From Xanthomonas sontii (GTDB lineage Bacteria > Pseudomonadota > Gammaproteobacteria > Xanthomonadales > Xanthomonadaceae), in NCBI RefSeq assembly GCF_040529055.1, contig NZ_CP132342.1, positions 1,017,001 through 1,081,000 of the forward strand: DNA of 64,000 bases, given 5' to 3'. The notes beneath the pieces were generated by a model. The model saw only the letters and a list, made by a program, of their open reading frames with translations, was not told the DNA's origin and did no database searches. Numbering within the stretch: position 1 is the stretch's first letter; every line of letters begins with the position of its first letter. The position numbers and the translations under genes were made by a program. Below, in pieces: positions 19,863 to 27,967 of the stretch.

Positions 19863-20888
19863 ATGCGCGATAACGCCAAGAAGAAGATCGCCGTCCTCGG
19901 CGCCGGCTCCTGGGGCACGGCGCTGGCGTCGCTGACCGCACGGCACGGGTACCCGACCGTGCTGTGGGGACGCGATGCCGTGGTCGCCGAGGCCATCGGG
20001 CAGCGCCACGAAAACCCGCGCTACCTGCCGGGGATCGCGTTGCCGGAGGGCCTGCAGGCCACCACCGACCTGGCGGCGGCCATCGATGGCGCCGACTGGA
20101 TCCTGGTGGTGGTGCCGTCGCATGCGTTCACCGAAACCCTGCGCCAGCTCGCGCCGCTGCGCCCGGCGCAGGCCGGCGTGGCCTGGGCGACCAAGGGCTT
20201 CGAGCCCGGGTCGGGGCGTTTCCTGCATGAAGTGGCGCAGGAGATCCTCGGCGAGGAGGTCCCGCTGGCGGTGGTCACCGGTCCGTCCTTCGCCAAGGAA
20301 GTGGCCCTGGACCTGCCGACCGCGGTGACCGTGCACGGCGATGCCGCGTTCGCGCAGCAGGTCGCCGACGCCATGCACGGCCCGACCTTCCGCGCCTATA
20401 CCGGCGACGACATGGTCGGCGCCGAGCTGGGCGGGGCGATGAAGAACGTGCTGGCGGTGGCCACCGGCGTGGCCGACGGCATGGAGCTGGGCCTCAACGC
20501 CCGCGCCGGCCTGATCACCCGCGGCCTCAACGAGATGCTGCGGCTGGCCGCGGCGATCGGCGCCAAGCCGGAGACCCTGATGGGCCTGGCCGGACTCGGC
20601 GACCTGGTGCTCACCTGTACCGGCGACCTCTCGCGCAACCGTCGGCTGGGCCTGGCGCTGGGCCGTGGGCAACCGCTGCAGGAGGCGGTGCGCGCGATCG
20701 GTCAGGTGGTCGAGTCGGTGCAGACCGCCGACGAGGTGATGCGCCAGGCCGAGCGCCACGGCATCGATCTGCCGATCTCCAATGCGGTGCGCGCAGTCCT
20801 GCATGGCGAGCTGACCCCGGCGGTCGGCCTGCAGCAGTTGCTGGCGCGCGAACAGAAGCCCGAGTACCCAACCACCTTGTTCAGTTGA
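19863..20888 (+). CDS. gpsA: NAD(P)-dependent glycerol-3-phosphate dehydrogenase GpsA
   Basis: GpsA makes sn-glycerol 3-phosphate from dihydroxyacetone phosphate for phospholipid synthesis. The 341 residues show the Rossmann motif [27 protein letters not shown], the catalytic Lys in [13 protein letters not shown], and [23 protein letters not shown]. An in-frame TTG two codons upstream is possible but the ATG at 19863 fits the family. A bidirectional terminator follows about 20 bases after the stop, and the lower-GC island starts less than 100 bases after the stop. Confidence 0.97.
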   Translation: MRDNAKKKIAVLGAGSWGTALASLTARHGYPTVLWGRDAVVAEAIGQRHENPRYLPGIALPEGLQATTDLAAAIDGADWILVVVPSHAFTETLRQLAPLRPAQAGVAWATKGFEPGSGRFLHEVAQEILGEEVPLAVVTGPSFAKEVALDLPTAVTVHGDAAFAQQVADAMHGPTFRAYTGDDMVGAELGGAMKNVLAVATGVADGMELGLNARAGLITRGLNEMLRLAAAIGAKPETLMGLAGLGDLVLTCTGDLSRNRRLGLALGRGQPLQEAVRAIGQVVESVQTADEVMRQAERHGIDLPISNAVRAVLHGELTPAVGLQQLLAREQKPEYPTTLFS

Positions 20889-20908
20889 TCCGGCTACCGC
20901 CGGACACG

Positions 20909-20938
20909 AAAGCGCCCGGCCTGGCCGGGCGTTTTCGT
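20909..20938. terminator. Bidirectional terminator after gpsA
   Basis: CGAAA, a CGCCCGGCC/GGCCGGGCG stem around a single T, then TTTTCG. The A-rich left flank and T-rich right flank allow termination in both directions. Confidence 0.85.
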
Positions 20939-20984
20939 ATCCGCTGCGCACACCGGCGCTGCAGCGGTGGCCGGACGATCGCGT

Positions 20985-20997
20985 AAAAAAAGCCCGG
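20985..20997. repeat. Left 13-base direct repeat, candidate attL
   Basis: AAAAAAAGCCCGG here is repeated exactly at 26378-26390. The right copy is one arm of a working terminator, whereas this copy lacks the matching CCGGGC arm, as expected if integration duplicated part of a terminator. Confidence 0.5.
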
Positions 20998-21375
20998 CGT
21001 CAGGCCCTTTGTGCAAATCCGCATGGGCCTTGAAACAATATACGGGACAACAGATTAGCTCTATTTCGTGCCGCTTGCAGGTGATGTGGCGTTGTGGGCT
21101 GGGAGCCACATGAGATCCTTGAGAAAGCAAGCCGGGTCGCGCTGTAGCGGAAACGATTGCCAAGGGGCGGCGAGCTTGCGTCGATCTCAGCTCATTCCTC
21201 GGCAGTCTATCCAGAACGAGAACACGCAGCGATGGACTGTGGTGGGTGCCTTCAGCATGTTCGGGATCAGTCCGTGGCACTTCGACCGCCCTCCCATTTG
21301 CACCTTGCTCGTGCAACGTGCAATAGCGATCACAGCGCTAAGGTGAAAAACCTCGCCCTCCTGTCCGTGAAAGAA

Positions 21376-21420
21376 CGGGTGTCTTGCCCGATTTCGTGAG
21401 AAGATGGGGTAAGACACCCG
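21376..21420. promoter_or_regulatory. Large dyad upstream of the HTH gene, candidate operator
   Basis: CGGGTGTCTTGCCC (21376-21389) pairs with GGGGTAAGACACCCG (21406-21420) in 13 of 14 positions, with 16 to 17 bases between the arms. It ends 34 bases before the ATG of the HTH gene. As DNA it fits an operator for a dimeric MerR-like protein; as RNA it would form a stable hairpin. The remaining part of the 20939-21375 gap shows no gene. Confidence 0.6.
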
Positions 21421-21454
21421 ATTTCAGTCACGCAACCAACTTTTCTGGCTCTCT

Positions 21455-21961
21455 ATGCAACTTGTCACAACACGTGATGCAACAAGATTAACAGGCCTCT
21501 CGACGGAACAACTCCGCGAGTGGACGAGCCGTCGCGCGTTGATTCCTCCCGATGTGAAACCCAAAGGCCACGGTTCACCCGCTCGCTATTCTTGGCAGAC
21601 GATACTGCTGTTACGTTTGGCTGTCGTGCTACGCGACCGATTCAGATTGGAGCTACAGGCACACCGTGACCTATTTGCGCAACTAGGCGCGGGGCTAGCC
21701 CACGAATCCTTCCTGTCACTGTGGGGCAAGGCCTTAGCGCTTCATGGGGGAGCACAGTGGAGCTTGATTGATTCGCGCGATGAGGTCGTTTTCACTGACG
21801 ACTGCATCCTGCTCCGACTCGATCCCCACTTGCAGCACCTATTGGACGGTTTTTCTTTGCCCAAGCCGGTGTCGGTGAGCCAGTTCCAGCTCTTCCCGGC
21901 TCTTGGCATGGGAGGCGATCGTGTATTCAACGACCTAACTGGACACCGCCGACATGGGTAG
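21455..21961 (+). CDS. MerR-like HTH protein of the methyltransferase operon
   Basis: The 168-residue product opens with a MerR/HTH-17-type winged helix: VTTRDATRLTGLSTEQLREWTSRRALIPP followed by GSPARYSWQTILLLRLAVVLRD, where the Tyr/Ser-Trp wing is typical. The remaining 100 residues match no ligand-binding domain I know. No Shine-Dalgarno sequence is visible before the ATG, so translation may be leaderless or weak. The stop overlaps the methyltransferase start by eight bases, so the two are coupled. A large dyad upstream suggests autoregulation, as with controller proteins of restriction-modification systems; a role in target recognition is also possible. Codon use is less GC-biased than in flanking genes. 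Confidence 0.75.
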   Translation: MQLVTTRDATRLTGLSTEQLREWTSRRALIPPDVKPKGHGSPARYSWQTILLLRLAVVLRDRFRLELQAHRDLFAQLGAGLAHESFLSLWGKALALHGGAQWSLIDSRDEVVFTDDCILLRLDPHLQHLLDGFSLPKPVSVSQFQLFPALGMGGDRVFNDLTGHRRHG

Positions 21962-24900
21962 CGCCGCGTTCACGCAAGCCCTGACGGCGACTGGTTACCT
22001 CTTGCCGGACGGCAGCGGAGCACCTGGATTGATCCAAGCTGGAGAGGATTTCGGCGCACGCCTGCGATCTGTTCTATGCGACGGTCGAGTGGGCCTGCAA
22101 GCCGAGGCGGTCTTTTCAGCGCAGAGCGTGCCAACCGCCATCTTCAAGGACTCGGGCAATGAAGCTCCCTCTGAACAGCAGATAGCGCAATGGCACGAGG
22201 CTGCCTGGAACATCGGCGTGGCACCTCTGCTGTGGATCATCACGCCCACTGACGTGCACTTGTACGACTGCTATGCGTCACCGGTCAGCGAAAGCCCAGA
22301 GCATCTCGCCACTGTGCCGCTGGACGTGTTTTCCTTGCAGGCGGAGGACAGGCTGCGGTCCCTGGACGCCATGTGCGGCCGGTACGCGACTGAAACCGGA
22401 GCCTTCTGGTCAAGCGCCATCGGGCAGCGGATCGATCGCCGACATCGTGTGGATCGAGCGCTACTCGACGAAATCAATGCGCTTGAGGATCGCCTGACGA
22501 GCCTGCCGCCGGCCAGCGGCCAGCCGCTGCCGGATGGCAAGCAGGAAACGCAGGCATCGCGTGACTTTGCGCAGCGCCTGATCGGCCGCTGCATCTTCAC
22601 GTCGTACCTCGTTGACCGTGGCATCGCCCAGCCTTTTCTGCCGCCGGAACTCCCCGCCGACGTGGCTGGCATGTTCACGACCGTTGATTCGACCTTTACG
22701 CTGTTCCGGTGGCTTCGCAGCACCTTCAATGGTGATCTTTTCCCAATGGATGATCCTGGCGCCGAACACCAGCGCCTAGGCAAGGCGCACTTGGAACTCT
22801 TGCGGGACTTCGTTGAAGGCCGCAGCCTGCTGTCAGGCCAGGGCCGTTTGTTCCGATTCCGCTTCGATGCGATCCCCGTGGACCTGATCAGCTCGATCTA
22901 CCAGCAGTTCGCTCGATCGAGCGCGGCGGACGAGGCTCATGTGCAGGGCCTGCACTACACGCCGGTGGAACTGGTCCATCTGACGCTGGACCCGGTGTTC
23001 GAAAGGCTGCCGGCGCAAGCTCGAGTGATCGATCCGACATGCGGGTCGGGCGCTTTCCTGGTCGAAGCTTTCCGGCGGCTGGTATGGAAGCGCACTGAAG
23101 AAGCAAAGACGGCCAGCCGTGCCGTCGTGCGCGATGTGCTGCGCACGCAGCTTTACGGCATCGACATCAACAAGTCCGCCTTGGGCATCGCAGCGTTCAG
23201 CCTGTACCTAGCAGCTTTGGAGCTCGATGAGGAGCCGGTTCAGGACATACAGGATCTGAAGTTTGACCGCCTAATCGGCGTCACGCTTTTCGAGGCCGAC
23301 ACGGTTCACGATGAGTTGCCACCCCTTGTCGCGGCCAAGCCCTTTGACGCAGTTGTGGGCAACCCTCCGTGGACTTTCGTCAAGCGTGGTCGCCCCTCGC
23401 GCAAGCGCAAGCGCAAGGCGGAAGATGTTCAGTCCAGTCGGCCACGACGAAGCCCGGATCAGGAGTTTTTGTGGGTGGCATCGCGCCTGGCTGGCGATTC
23501 CGGGCGAATCGGCATGGTGATGAAGGCCTCGCCGTTCTTCTCCAAAGACGAGCATGCGATTCAGTCGCGCGAGGCGCTGCTGCGTGCACTTAATCCTGCT
23601 GCGCTGGTGAATCTGTCGGCGCTGCGAAAGGAAGGGCTCTTTCCCGACGCGACGGGGCCAGCGCTACTGTTCTTCGGCCGTTGCGCATTGACGGATCGCG
23701 ATGATCGCCTGCTGGTAGGGTCGATTCCGTGGACACCCGACTTCCGACGCAACGGGGTCTTTCATGTAGGTCCCGGAGAGTTGAAGAGCGTGCCGCTGTC
23801 GCGAGTCTTGCGCACACCTGCGATGCTCAAAGCGGCTGCGTTCGGGACCGTGCGCGATGGCTGGCTGATCGAGAAACTGGAGCGTATGTTTCCAACACTC
23901 GATCGATTGCTGACCGATCATGAATTGACTGCGCGCGGCCAGGGAATCAAGGTGCAGGGCGTTGGTGTTGAACGTCCCCCAGCGCACTACTATCAATTGG
24001 ACTTCGTTACCACAGAGGCCTATCAGCCATTTCGATTGAAGCCTGGTGCGCTCACAAGGTTCACTCATGAATGGCTGCATCGCTCCAGGAAGAAAAGGGT
24101 CGAGATGTTCAATGGGCCGGTGCTCCTGTGCCCGAAGGGGAGCCAGACCGATGCCATTGAATTGGGCCGCTACAGCGCAGCCGTCGTCGGACACAGTGCC
24201 CTATTCAATGAGAGCTTCTATGGCATTTCGTTTGCGGGCAAGGCCCTTGATGCTGCGCGTGTTCTTTCCGCCATCCTGAATTCGAGCCTCACCGCCTTTC
24301 AGCTTGCGATGGGCGGTGGGGCATGGGGATTGGAGCGACCCACGGTGGAGCCCAACGATCTGCTTTCGTTGCGTGTCCCGAATCTGAACGAGATCGATTC
24401 TGCGCTACTGGAATCGGTCTTGTCAGCGGAGGCTGCTCTTGCGCAGGAGCCTGGCAATAAGGCCTTGATCGAGGCACTCGACCACGCCGTGTGCGAACTG
24501 TATGGCCTAGATCGCGATGAGGCGACCCTTGCCTCTGATGGTGTTCAGCGTGCTCGCGCGCTCCTGTTCGAAGGTCGCAAGCATCGCATGGCCCTGACCA
24601 AGAGGCCGTCCAAGGACGACTTGGTGGCCTATGCCAGCGAGGTGGTCCACACGGTCAATGCCTACCTGCGTGCGCGCGGTAAGAGACACCTGGAGGCGGT
24701 CATCTATTCACGGCATGTTGCTGCCGGCAATGCCGCCGATGGTGTGCCGGGCGTGGATGCTGTGCGCTTCGCTATGGTGGCTGGCGCGCCGTCAGACACG
24801 CCTCGTGTGCATTTGGGCAGCGAAGCGGAGATCGAGCGGTTGGGAGCGCTACTGCGCGGGCAGGTCAACGCGGATGTGCCCCCCTATCTCAACGAACGGC

Positions 24901-25046
24901 GCCAGATACGCATCTACGACGAGAACGCGCTTTTTGTACTCAAACCGTCCGAGGCCCGCTACTGGACCCGAACAGCGGGGCTGAATGATGGGGATGTCGT
25001 TCTGGCGGATCACTGGATCAAGGGGTTCCATGCATCTGTCGCCTGA
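21954..25046 (+). CDS. Large N6-adenine DNA methyltransferase, Eco57I/type IIG-like
   Basis: The 1030-residue protein has a gamma-type amino-methyltransferase core. Motif I is DPTCGSGAF at residues 360-368, preceded by the HYTPVELVHLTLDPVF helix, and the catalytic motif IV is NPPW at 470-473. The first 300 residues are mostly unassigned; a segment around 85-105 (VAPLLWIITPTDVHLYDCY) recalls the N-terminal fold of type I and type IIG enzymes, but I see no intact nuclease motif there. Residues after about 650 probably hold the target-recognition domain (HEWLHRSRKKRVEMFNGPVLLCPKG) and a C-terminal helical part. It overlaps the upstream HTH gene by 8 bases and the downstream nuclease-like gene by 17, so all three are coupled. 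Adenine specificity is inferred from NPPW. Confidence 0.85.
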   Translation: MGSAAFTQALTATGYLLPDGSGAPGLIQAGEDFGARLRSVLCDGRVGLQAEAVFSAQSVPTAIFKDSGNEAPSEQQIAQWHEAAWNIGVAPLLWIITPTDVHLYDCYASPVSESPEHLATVPLDVFSLQAEDRLRSLDAMCGRYATETGAFWSSAIGQRIDRRHRVDRALLDEINALEDRLTSLPPASGQPLPDGKQETQASRDFAQRLIGRCIFTSYLVDRGIAQPFLPPELPADVAGMFTTVDSTFTLFRWLRSTFNGDLFPMDDPGAEHQRLGKAHLELLRDFVEGRSLLSGQGRLFRFRFDAIPVDLISSIYQQFARSSAADEAHVQGLHYTPVELVHLTLDPVFERLPAQARVIDPTCGSGAFLVEAFRRLVWKRTEEAKTASRAVVRDVLRTQLYGIDINKSALGIAAFSLYLAALELDEEPVQDIQDLKFDRLIGVTLFEADTVHDELPPLVAAKPFDAVVGNPPWTFVKRGRPSRKRKRKAEDVQSSRPRRSPDQEFLWVASRLAGDSGRIGMVMKASPFFSKDEHAIQSREALLRALNPAALVNLSALRKEGLFPDATGPALLFFGRCALTDRDDRLLVGSIPWTPDFRRNGVFHVGPGELKSVPLSRVLRTPAMLKAAAFGTVRDGWLIEKLERMFPTLDRLLTDHELTARGQGIKVQGVGVERPPAHYYQLDFVTTEAYQPFRLKPGALTRFTHEWLHRSRKKRVEMFNGPVLLCPKGSQTDAIELGRYSAAVVGHSALFNESFYGISFAGKALDAARVLSAILNSSLTAFQLAMGGGAWGLERPTVEPNDLLSLRVPNLNEIDSALLESVLSAEAALAQEPGNKALIEALDHAVCELYGLDRDEATLASDGVQRARALLFEGRKHRMALTKRPSKDDLVAYASEVVHTVNAYLRARGKRHLEAVIYSRHVAAGNAADGVPGVDAVRFAMVAGAPSDTPRVHLGSEAEIERLGALLRGQVNADVPPYLNERRQIRIYDENALFVLKPSEARYWTRTAGLNDGDVVLADHWIKGFHASVA

Positions 25047-25701
25047 CTTGCCCTTGGGGCGTCCATCGTTTGCGCTCTCGGAAGACGAGTTTGCGACCGT
25101 GGTTGATCTTCTGTGTCAGGGGGTTGCAACAGCAAGGTCGCTGTTGACGCCAGGGATGCTGGAAGTGCCCATCACGCTCCACGTCAAGAAGGCGATGCGC
25201 CGGCTGAAAAAGGAGCTCGGCCTGTCGAATCTTGAGATCACGGGCGAGTTCGAGCTGTTGGACATGGGCAACAACGATCCAGAGGTGCTCGGGCGCATCG
25301 ACATCGTTCTTCGCTTCCTGCACCAGTTCGGCGATGAGGAGGCCTACCTCGGCGTCGAGTGCAAGCGTGTGGGAGCTGGGGAAGCTGCGCTCAACCAGCG
25401 CTATGTCACCCAGGGCGTTAACCGTTACGTGACGGGGCAATACGCAGCTGGCCACTATCGTGGTGTGATGCTTGGATACGTGCTGAAGCTACCGAGCGCA
25501 GCCTTGGTGGAAGGCATTGATGCCCGTATACGCGCGACCTATGGCGAGGATGCGAAGCTGGTGGATCTGGATCCCCACGCCGAATCACTTTCGATACACG
25601 AGGGAAATCTGACGCAGGGGACGTCAGGCCACGTTATTCGCTTGACGCACGTTTTCGTGGATACGACGCCTGCGGCTTCCACCACTGCTGCAAGTAGCTG
25701 A
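25030..25701 (+). CDS. PD-(D/E)XK nuclease-like protein
   Basis: The 223-residue product carries a plausible PD-(D/E)XK core: an acidic strand TGEFELLDM, Asp91 in GRIDIVLRFL, and Glu110-Cys-Lys112 in YLGVECKRV, with a following helix and strand (QGVNRYVTGQYAAGHYRGVMLGYVL). The E-x-K placed on a hydrophobic strand about 19 residues after the Asp is the family pattern. AGGGG lies six bases before the ATG, inside the methyltransferase end. Next to a large adenine methyltransferase it would be the restriction or effector subunit; alternatively it could be an accessory protein that binds DNA without cutting. An IS fragment follows within about 25 to 100 bases. Confidence 0.72.
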   Translation: MHLSPDLPLGRPSFALSEDEFATVVDLLCQGVATARSLLTPGMLEVPITLHVKKAMRRLKKELGLSNLEITGEFELLDMGNNDPEVLGRIDIVLRFLHQFGDEEAYLGVECKRVGAGEAALNQRYVTQGVNRYVTGQYAAGHYRGVMLGYVLKLPSAALVEGIDARIRATYGEDAKLVDLDPHAESLSIHEGNLTQGTSGHVIRLTHVFVDTTPAASTTAASS

Positions 25702-25723
25702 ACAGCCTTCAGAGAAATTGTCC

Positions 25724-25983
25724 TTGTGATCTCTTAGGTTGTTCATCCGGGGCATCTCTGGAAGATGAGGGTTACCAAGCCAACCCAGCCCCCAGGAGCC
25801 CCGGATGAGCCTGCATAAACATGCCCGTTTGAACCTTCGCGGTCGAGCCCTGCTTGTGGATAGCATCCTTGTTCAGGGGCTGCGCGTCGAAGAAGCGGCG
25901 CATGCTGCCGGTGTCAGCCTCCGAACGGCCTACAAATGGCTCAAGCGCTTCAAGGAAGAGGGGCGTAAGGGTTGACCGACGCC
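25724..25983 (+). mobile_element. IS481-type insertion sequence fragment
   Basis: The left part of an insertion sequence is kept: TGTGATCTCTTAGGTTGTTC, a non-coding lead, and the first 56 codons of a transposase. The right part is gone, and integrase remnant sequence follows directly on the other strand from about 25984. The left boundary is an estimate based on TGT and the nuclease gene end. Confidence 0.6.
25805..25975 (+). pseudogene. Truncated IS481-family transposase
   Basis: Only the N-terminal helix-turn-helix region is left: MSLHKHARLNLRGRALLVDS, then EEAAHAAGVSLRTAYKWLKRF, then a stop after KEEGRKG. The MSLHK start and the AAGVSxRTAYKWLxRF pattern are typical of the leader part of IS481 transposases, which are normally about 300 to 350 residues with a DDE domain. 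The catalytic domain is absent, so the gene is dead. Its end coincides with the point where the integrase remnant breaks off. Confidence 0.75.
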
Positions 25984-26200
25984 ATGTGCGGGCCTGCTCG
26001 ACGGTTAGCTCCCCGTACTGGGGCCAGGCGGGCTTACGGCGCTCGCCGGCGTTCGTGCGGTACTGGAGCATGAACACCTTGCGGCCTGCCGGGGTGATCT
26101 TGCACAAGAAGCCGGGCACCACGGTGTCCCGGAGTTCGACGGCCTGCGCCTGGGGCCTTGCGGCATCGACGGCGGACTTGGTGAGTTTGATTCTTGCCAT
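25984..26200 (-). pseudogene. Remnant of a tyrosine integrase, N-terminal domain
   Basis: Reading from 26200: MARIKLTKSAVDAARPQAQA, ELRDTVVPGFLCKITPAGRKVF, LQYRTNAGERRK, YGELTVEQART. This is the DUF4102 arm-binding domain of P4-type integrases, about 70 residues. It is then cut off at about 25984 by the insertion-sequence fragment, so the catalytic domain is lost. An integrase reading inward from an island end is the normal layout for an integrative element, and the 13-base repeat lies 178 bases upstream of its start. The element can no longer move by itself. Confidence 0.78.
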
Positions 26201-26377
26201 GATGACTCCCCGGAAAACCTCGGCTTCCAAGAGCCACATGGGAGCCATGCGACCGGAAGCCGGGTCAAGTCTCGGAAAGCGCCGGCATATGATGGACGCG
26301 CCTAAACCCTTGATAAACCTGCTGTAGCGGGCTTGGGCGTAGTCCAGCGAAATGCCGGGCTGGAGTCATCGTCAAAC

Positions 26378-26390
26378 AAAAAAAGCCCGG
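26378..26390. repeat. Right 13-base direct repeat, candidate attR
   Basis: AAAAAAAGCCCGG, identical to 20985-20997. It overlaps the terminator of the Ax21 gene. The region 26201-26377 between it and the integrase remnant shows no gene and would be the attachment region of the element. Confidence 0.5.
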
Positions 26391-26407
26391 TCGTGGGACC
26401 GGGCTTT
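26378..26407 (-). terminator. Terminator of the Ax21 gene
   Basis: AAAGCCCGGTC-GTGG-GACCGGGCTTT forms an eleven-base-pair stem; on the minus strand it is followed by a run of seven T. It lies 54 bases after the Ax21 stop. Confidence 0.88.
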
Positions 26408-26460
26408 CCGAACCGCGCGCGGCGGGAGAGAGAGACGACGCGCGCGGCGCTAGGCAACGC

Positions 26461-27033
26461 TTACCAGCTGAAGCGCGGGCCGACGAACCATTCCTTGTCG
26501 CCGTGGCGGTCCATCTTCAGGTCGGCGCTCAGGCCCCAGTTCTGGTTCAGCTTGGCCTGGGCGCCCAGACGGCCGTAGAAGGTGCCTTCCGGATTGACGC
26601 CGTCCTTCTTCAGGTAGTCCTCGTAACCACCCAGGGCATAGACTTCCAGGTACGGGTTGAACGCGGTGCGGATACCCGCTTCGGCGCTCCAGCCGTTGAA
26701 CTTGGTGCCGTATTCCGGGGCGAAACGGTTGTAGGCCACGCGGGTCACCAGGTCGGTGCTGGTCGCGATCTCGTGGTTGTAGCCGGCACCGACGCGCCAC
26801 TGGTCGACGCGTGCGTCGGCAAAGTCGGTCTTCTGGCGGTTGAAGTCGCCGAACACGCTGAAGTTCGGGTGGAACGCGTAGGAACCCTTGACCGCCCAGC
26901 CGTCGGCATCGCCGCCGCTGGCGTCGGTCTTGACGTAGCCGGCTTCGGCATAGTTGTAGGAAAGGCCTTCGGCGGCCGAAGCGGCGAACGGCAGGGTGGC
27001 CAGGAGGCCGAGAGCAAGCAGAGAGGTCTTCAT
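26461..27033 (-). CDS. ax21: Ax21-family outer-membrane beta-barrel protein
   Basis: The 190-residue protein has a signal peptide (LLALGLLATLPFAASA, cleaved before AEGLSYNYAE) and a mature part made of short alternating beta strands that ends in PRFSW, a terminal aromatic as expected for an outer-membrane barrel. The sequence matches the Ax21 family of Xanthomonas and Stenotrophomonas (GYVKTDASGGDADGWAVKGSYAFHPNFSVFGDF region). Ax21 was once proposed to be a quorum-sensing or immune-eliciting peptide precursor; that claim was withdrawn, and an outer-membrane or vesicle-associated role is what remains. The gene is monocistronic, with its own terminator bordering the island. Confidence 0.9.
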   Translation of the reverse strand: MKTSLLALGLLATLPFAASAAEGLSYNYAEAGYVKTDASGGDADGWAVKGSYAFHPNFSVFGDFNRQKTDFADARVDQWRVGAGYNHEIATSTDLVTRVAYNRFAPEYGTKFNGWSAEAGIRTAFNPYLEVYALGGYEDYLKKDGVNPEGTFYGRLGAQAKLNQNWGLSADLKMDRHGDKEWFVGPRFSW

Positions 27034-27277
27034 AATCGGGGTACCTTCGTTATTGGTTTGTCGGCGCTGAGGCGTGGGGCCGTTCGCTGCCGATATGTAA
27101 ATTATCCGTTAGCGACCCGAACTCGCCCTGAATCCCAAACCGACCAGTCCATAAATTAAACGCCCCGTTCAGGCGCTCGCGATGCATTGTTGTGATGCGC
27201 GCCGTTGCATTCCAGGTAACAGGGAATATCAGGACTGTCAGCGCAGGTGGCGACGCCCACCGCGTGCGAGCGGCACG

Positions 27278-27820
27278 CTACAGCGCGGCAAGCGTCTCGA
27301 TCGCCGCGCGGACGCGTTGCCTGTCCATGGGCACCACCGAGCGGTGGATGGTCGCGCCTTCGATGAAGGCATCGATGGCGGCGGATGCGGCGACGGAGAA
27401 CTGCGTTTCCAGGGCGGCCCGGCTCCTGGCCATCCACTGCTGCATGATCGCGGTCATCTCCGGATGCCGGCGGGCGAACGCATACAGTTCGTAGCTCAGC
27501 AGCAGCACCCGCGGGGACGCCGTCCCCTCGGCGAAGATGATGTTCACCACCGCCTCGCAGGCCTGGTCGCGGTTCTGCGCGGTGCGGATTTCGGCAGCGA
27601 AGTCGGCGGACACGTCTTGGGAGAAGCGGGTGAACGCGGCGACCAGCAGGTCGTGCATCGAGCCGAAATAGTAGGTGGTGGCGCTGAGCGGAACGCCGGC
27701 TTCCTCGGCGACCTTGCGGAAGGTGGTGCCGGTGACGCCGTGGTCCAGGATCACCCGCAAGGTGGCCTGCTCGATCGCTTCCTTCCGGTGCGGATCCTGG
27801 CGCCAGGTCCTGCCGCTCAT
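27278..27820 (-). CDS. TetR/AcrR-family regulator
   Basis: The 180-residue protein has the TetR N-terminal HTH: EAIEQATLRVILDHGVTGTTF, then RKVAEEAGVPLSATTYYFGSMHDLL with the YYFGSMHDLL helix typical of the family. The C-terminal 120 residues are helical and would form the ligand pocket. It is divergent from a DUF1349 gene, and the 147-base gap holds a 22-base dyad that is a likely operator, so it probably represses itself and that neighbour. The ligand is unknown. Confidence 0.92.
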   Translation of the reverse strand: MSGRTWRQDPHRKEAIEQATLRVILDHGVTGTTFRKVAEEAGVPLSATTYYFGSMHDLLVAAFTRFSQDVSADFAAEIRTAQNRDQACEAVVNIIFAEGTASPRVLLLSYELYAFARRHPEMTAIMQQWMARSRAALETQFSVAASAAIDAFIEGATIHRSVVPMDRQRVRAAIETLAAL

Positions 27821-27876
27821 GTGTCCAACGCTGTTTTCGACGAAGGCCGATGATCGCAGGTCGCGGTTGACGCCTC

Positions 27877-27898
27877 AATTGGTACGAATGTACAAATT
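27877..27898. promoter_or_regulatory. Candidate TetR operator
   Basis: AATTGGTAC-GAAT-GTACAAATT has nine-base arms with one mismatch. It lies between the start codons of the divergent TetR gene (27820) and the DUF1349 gene (27968), where one dimer could control both. Confidence 0.6.
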
Positions 27899-27967
27899 CG
27901 CCAAAGAGGTCGACGAAGGCCATCGCCGCGATGGCGCCTCCGAAACAGCGACGTGAGGAGCAGTGCG

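Noticed and set aside
20939..21375. tRNA gene or tRNA fragment as target of the integrase
   Set aside because: I looked for a T-loop (GGTTCAAATCC type) with flanking acceptor arms at both island ends and found none.
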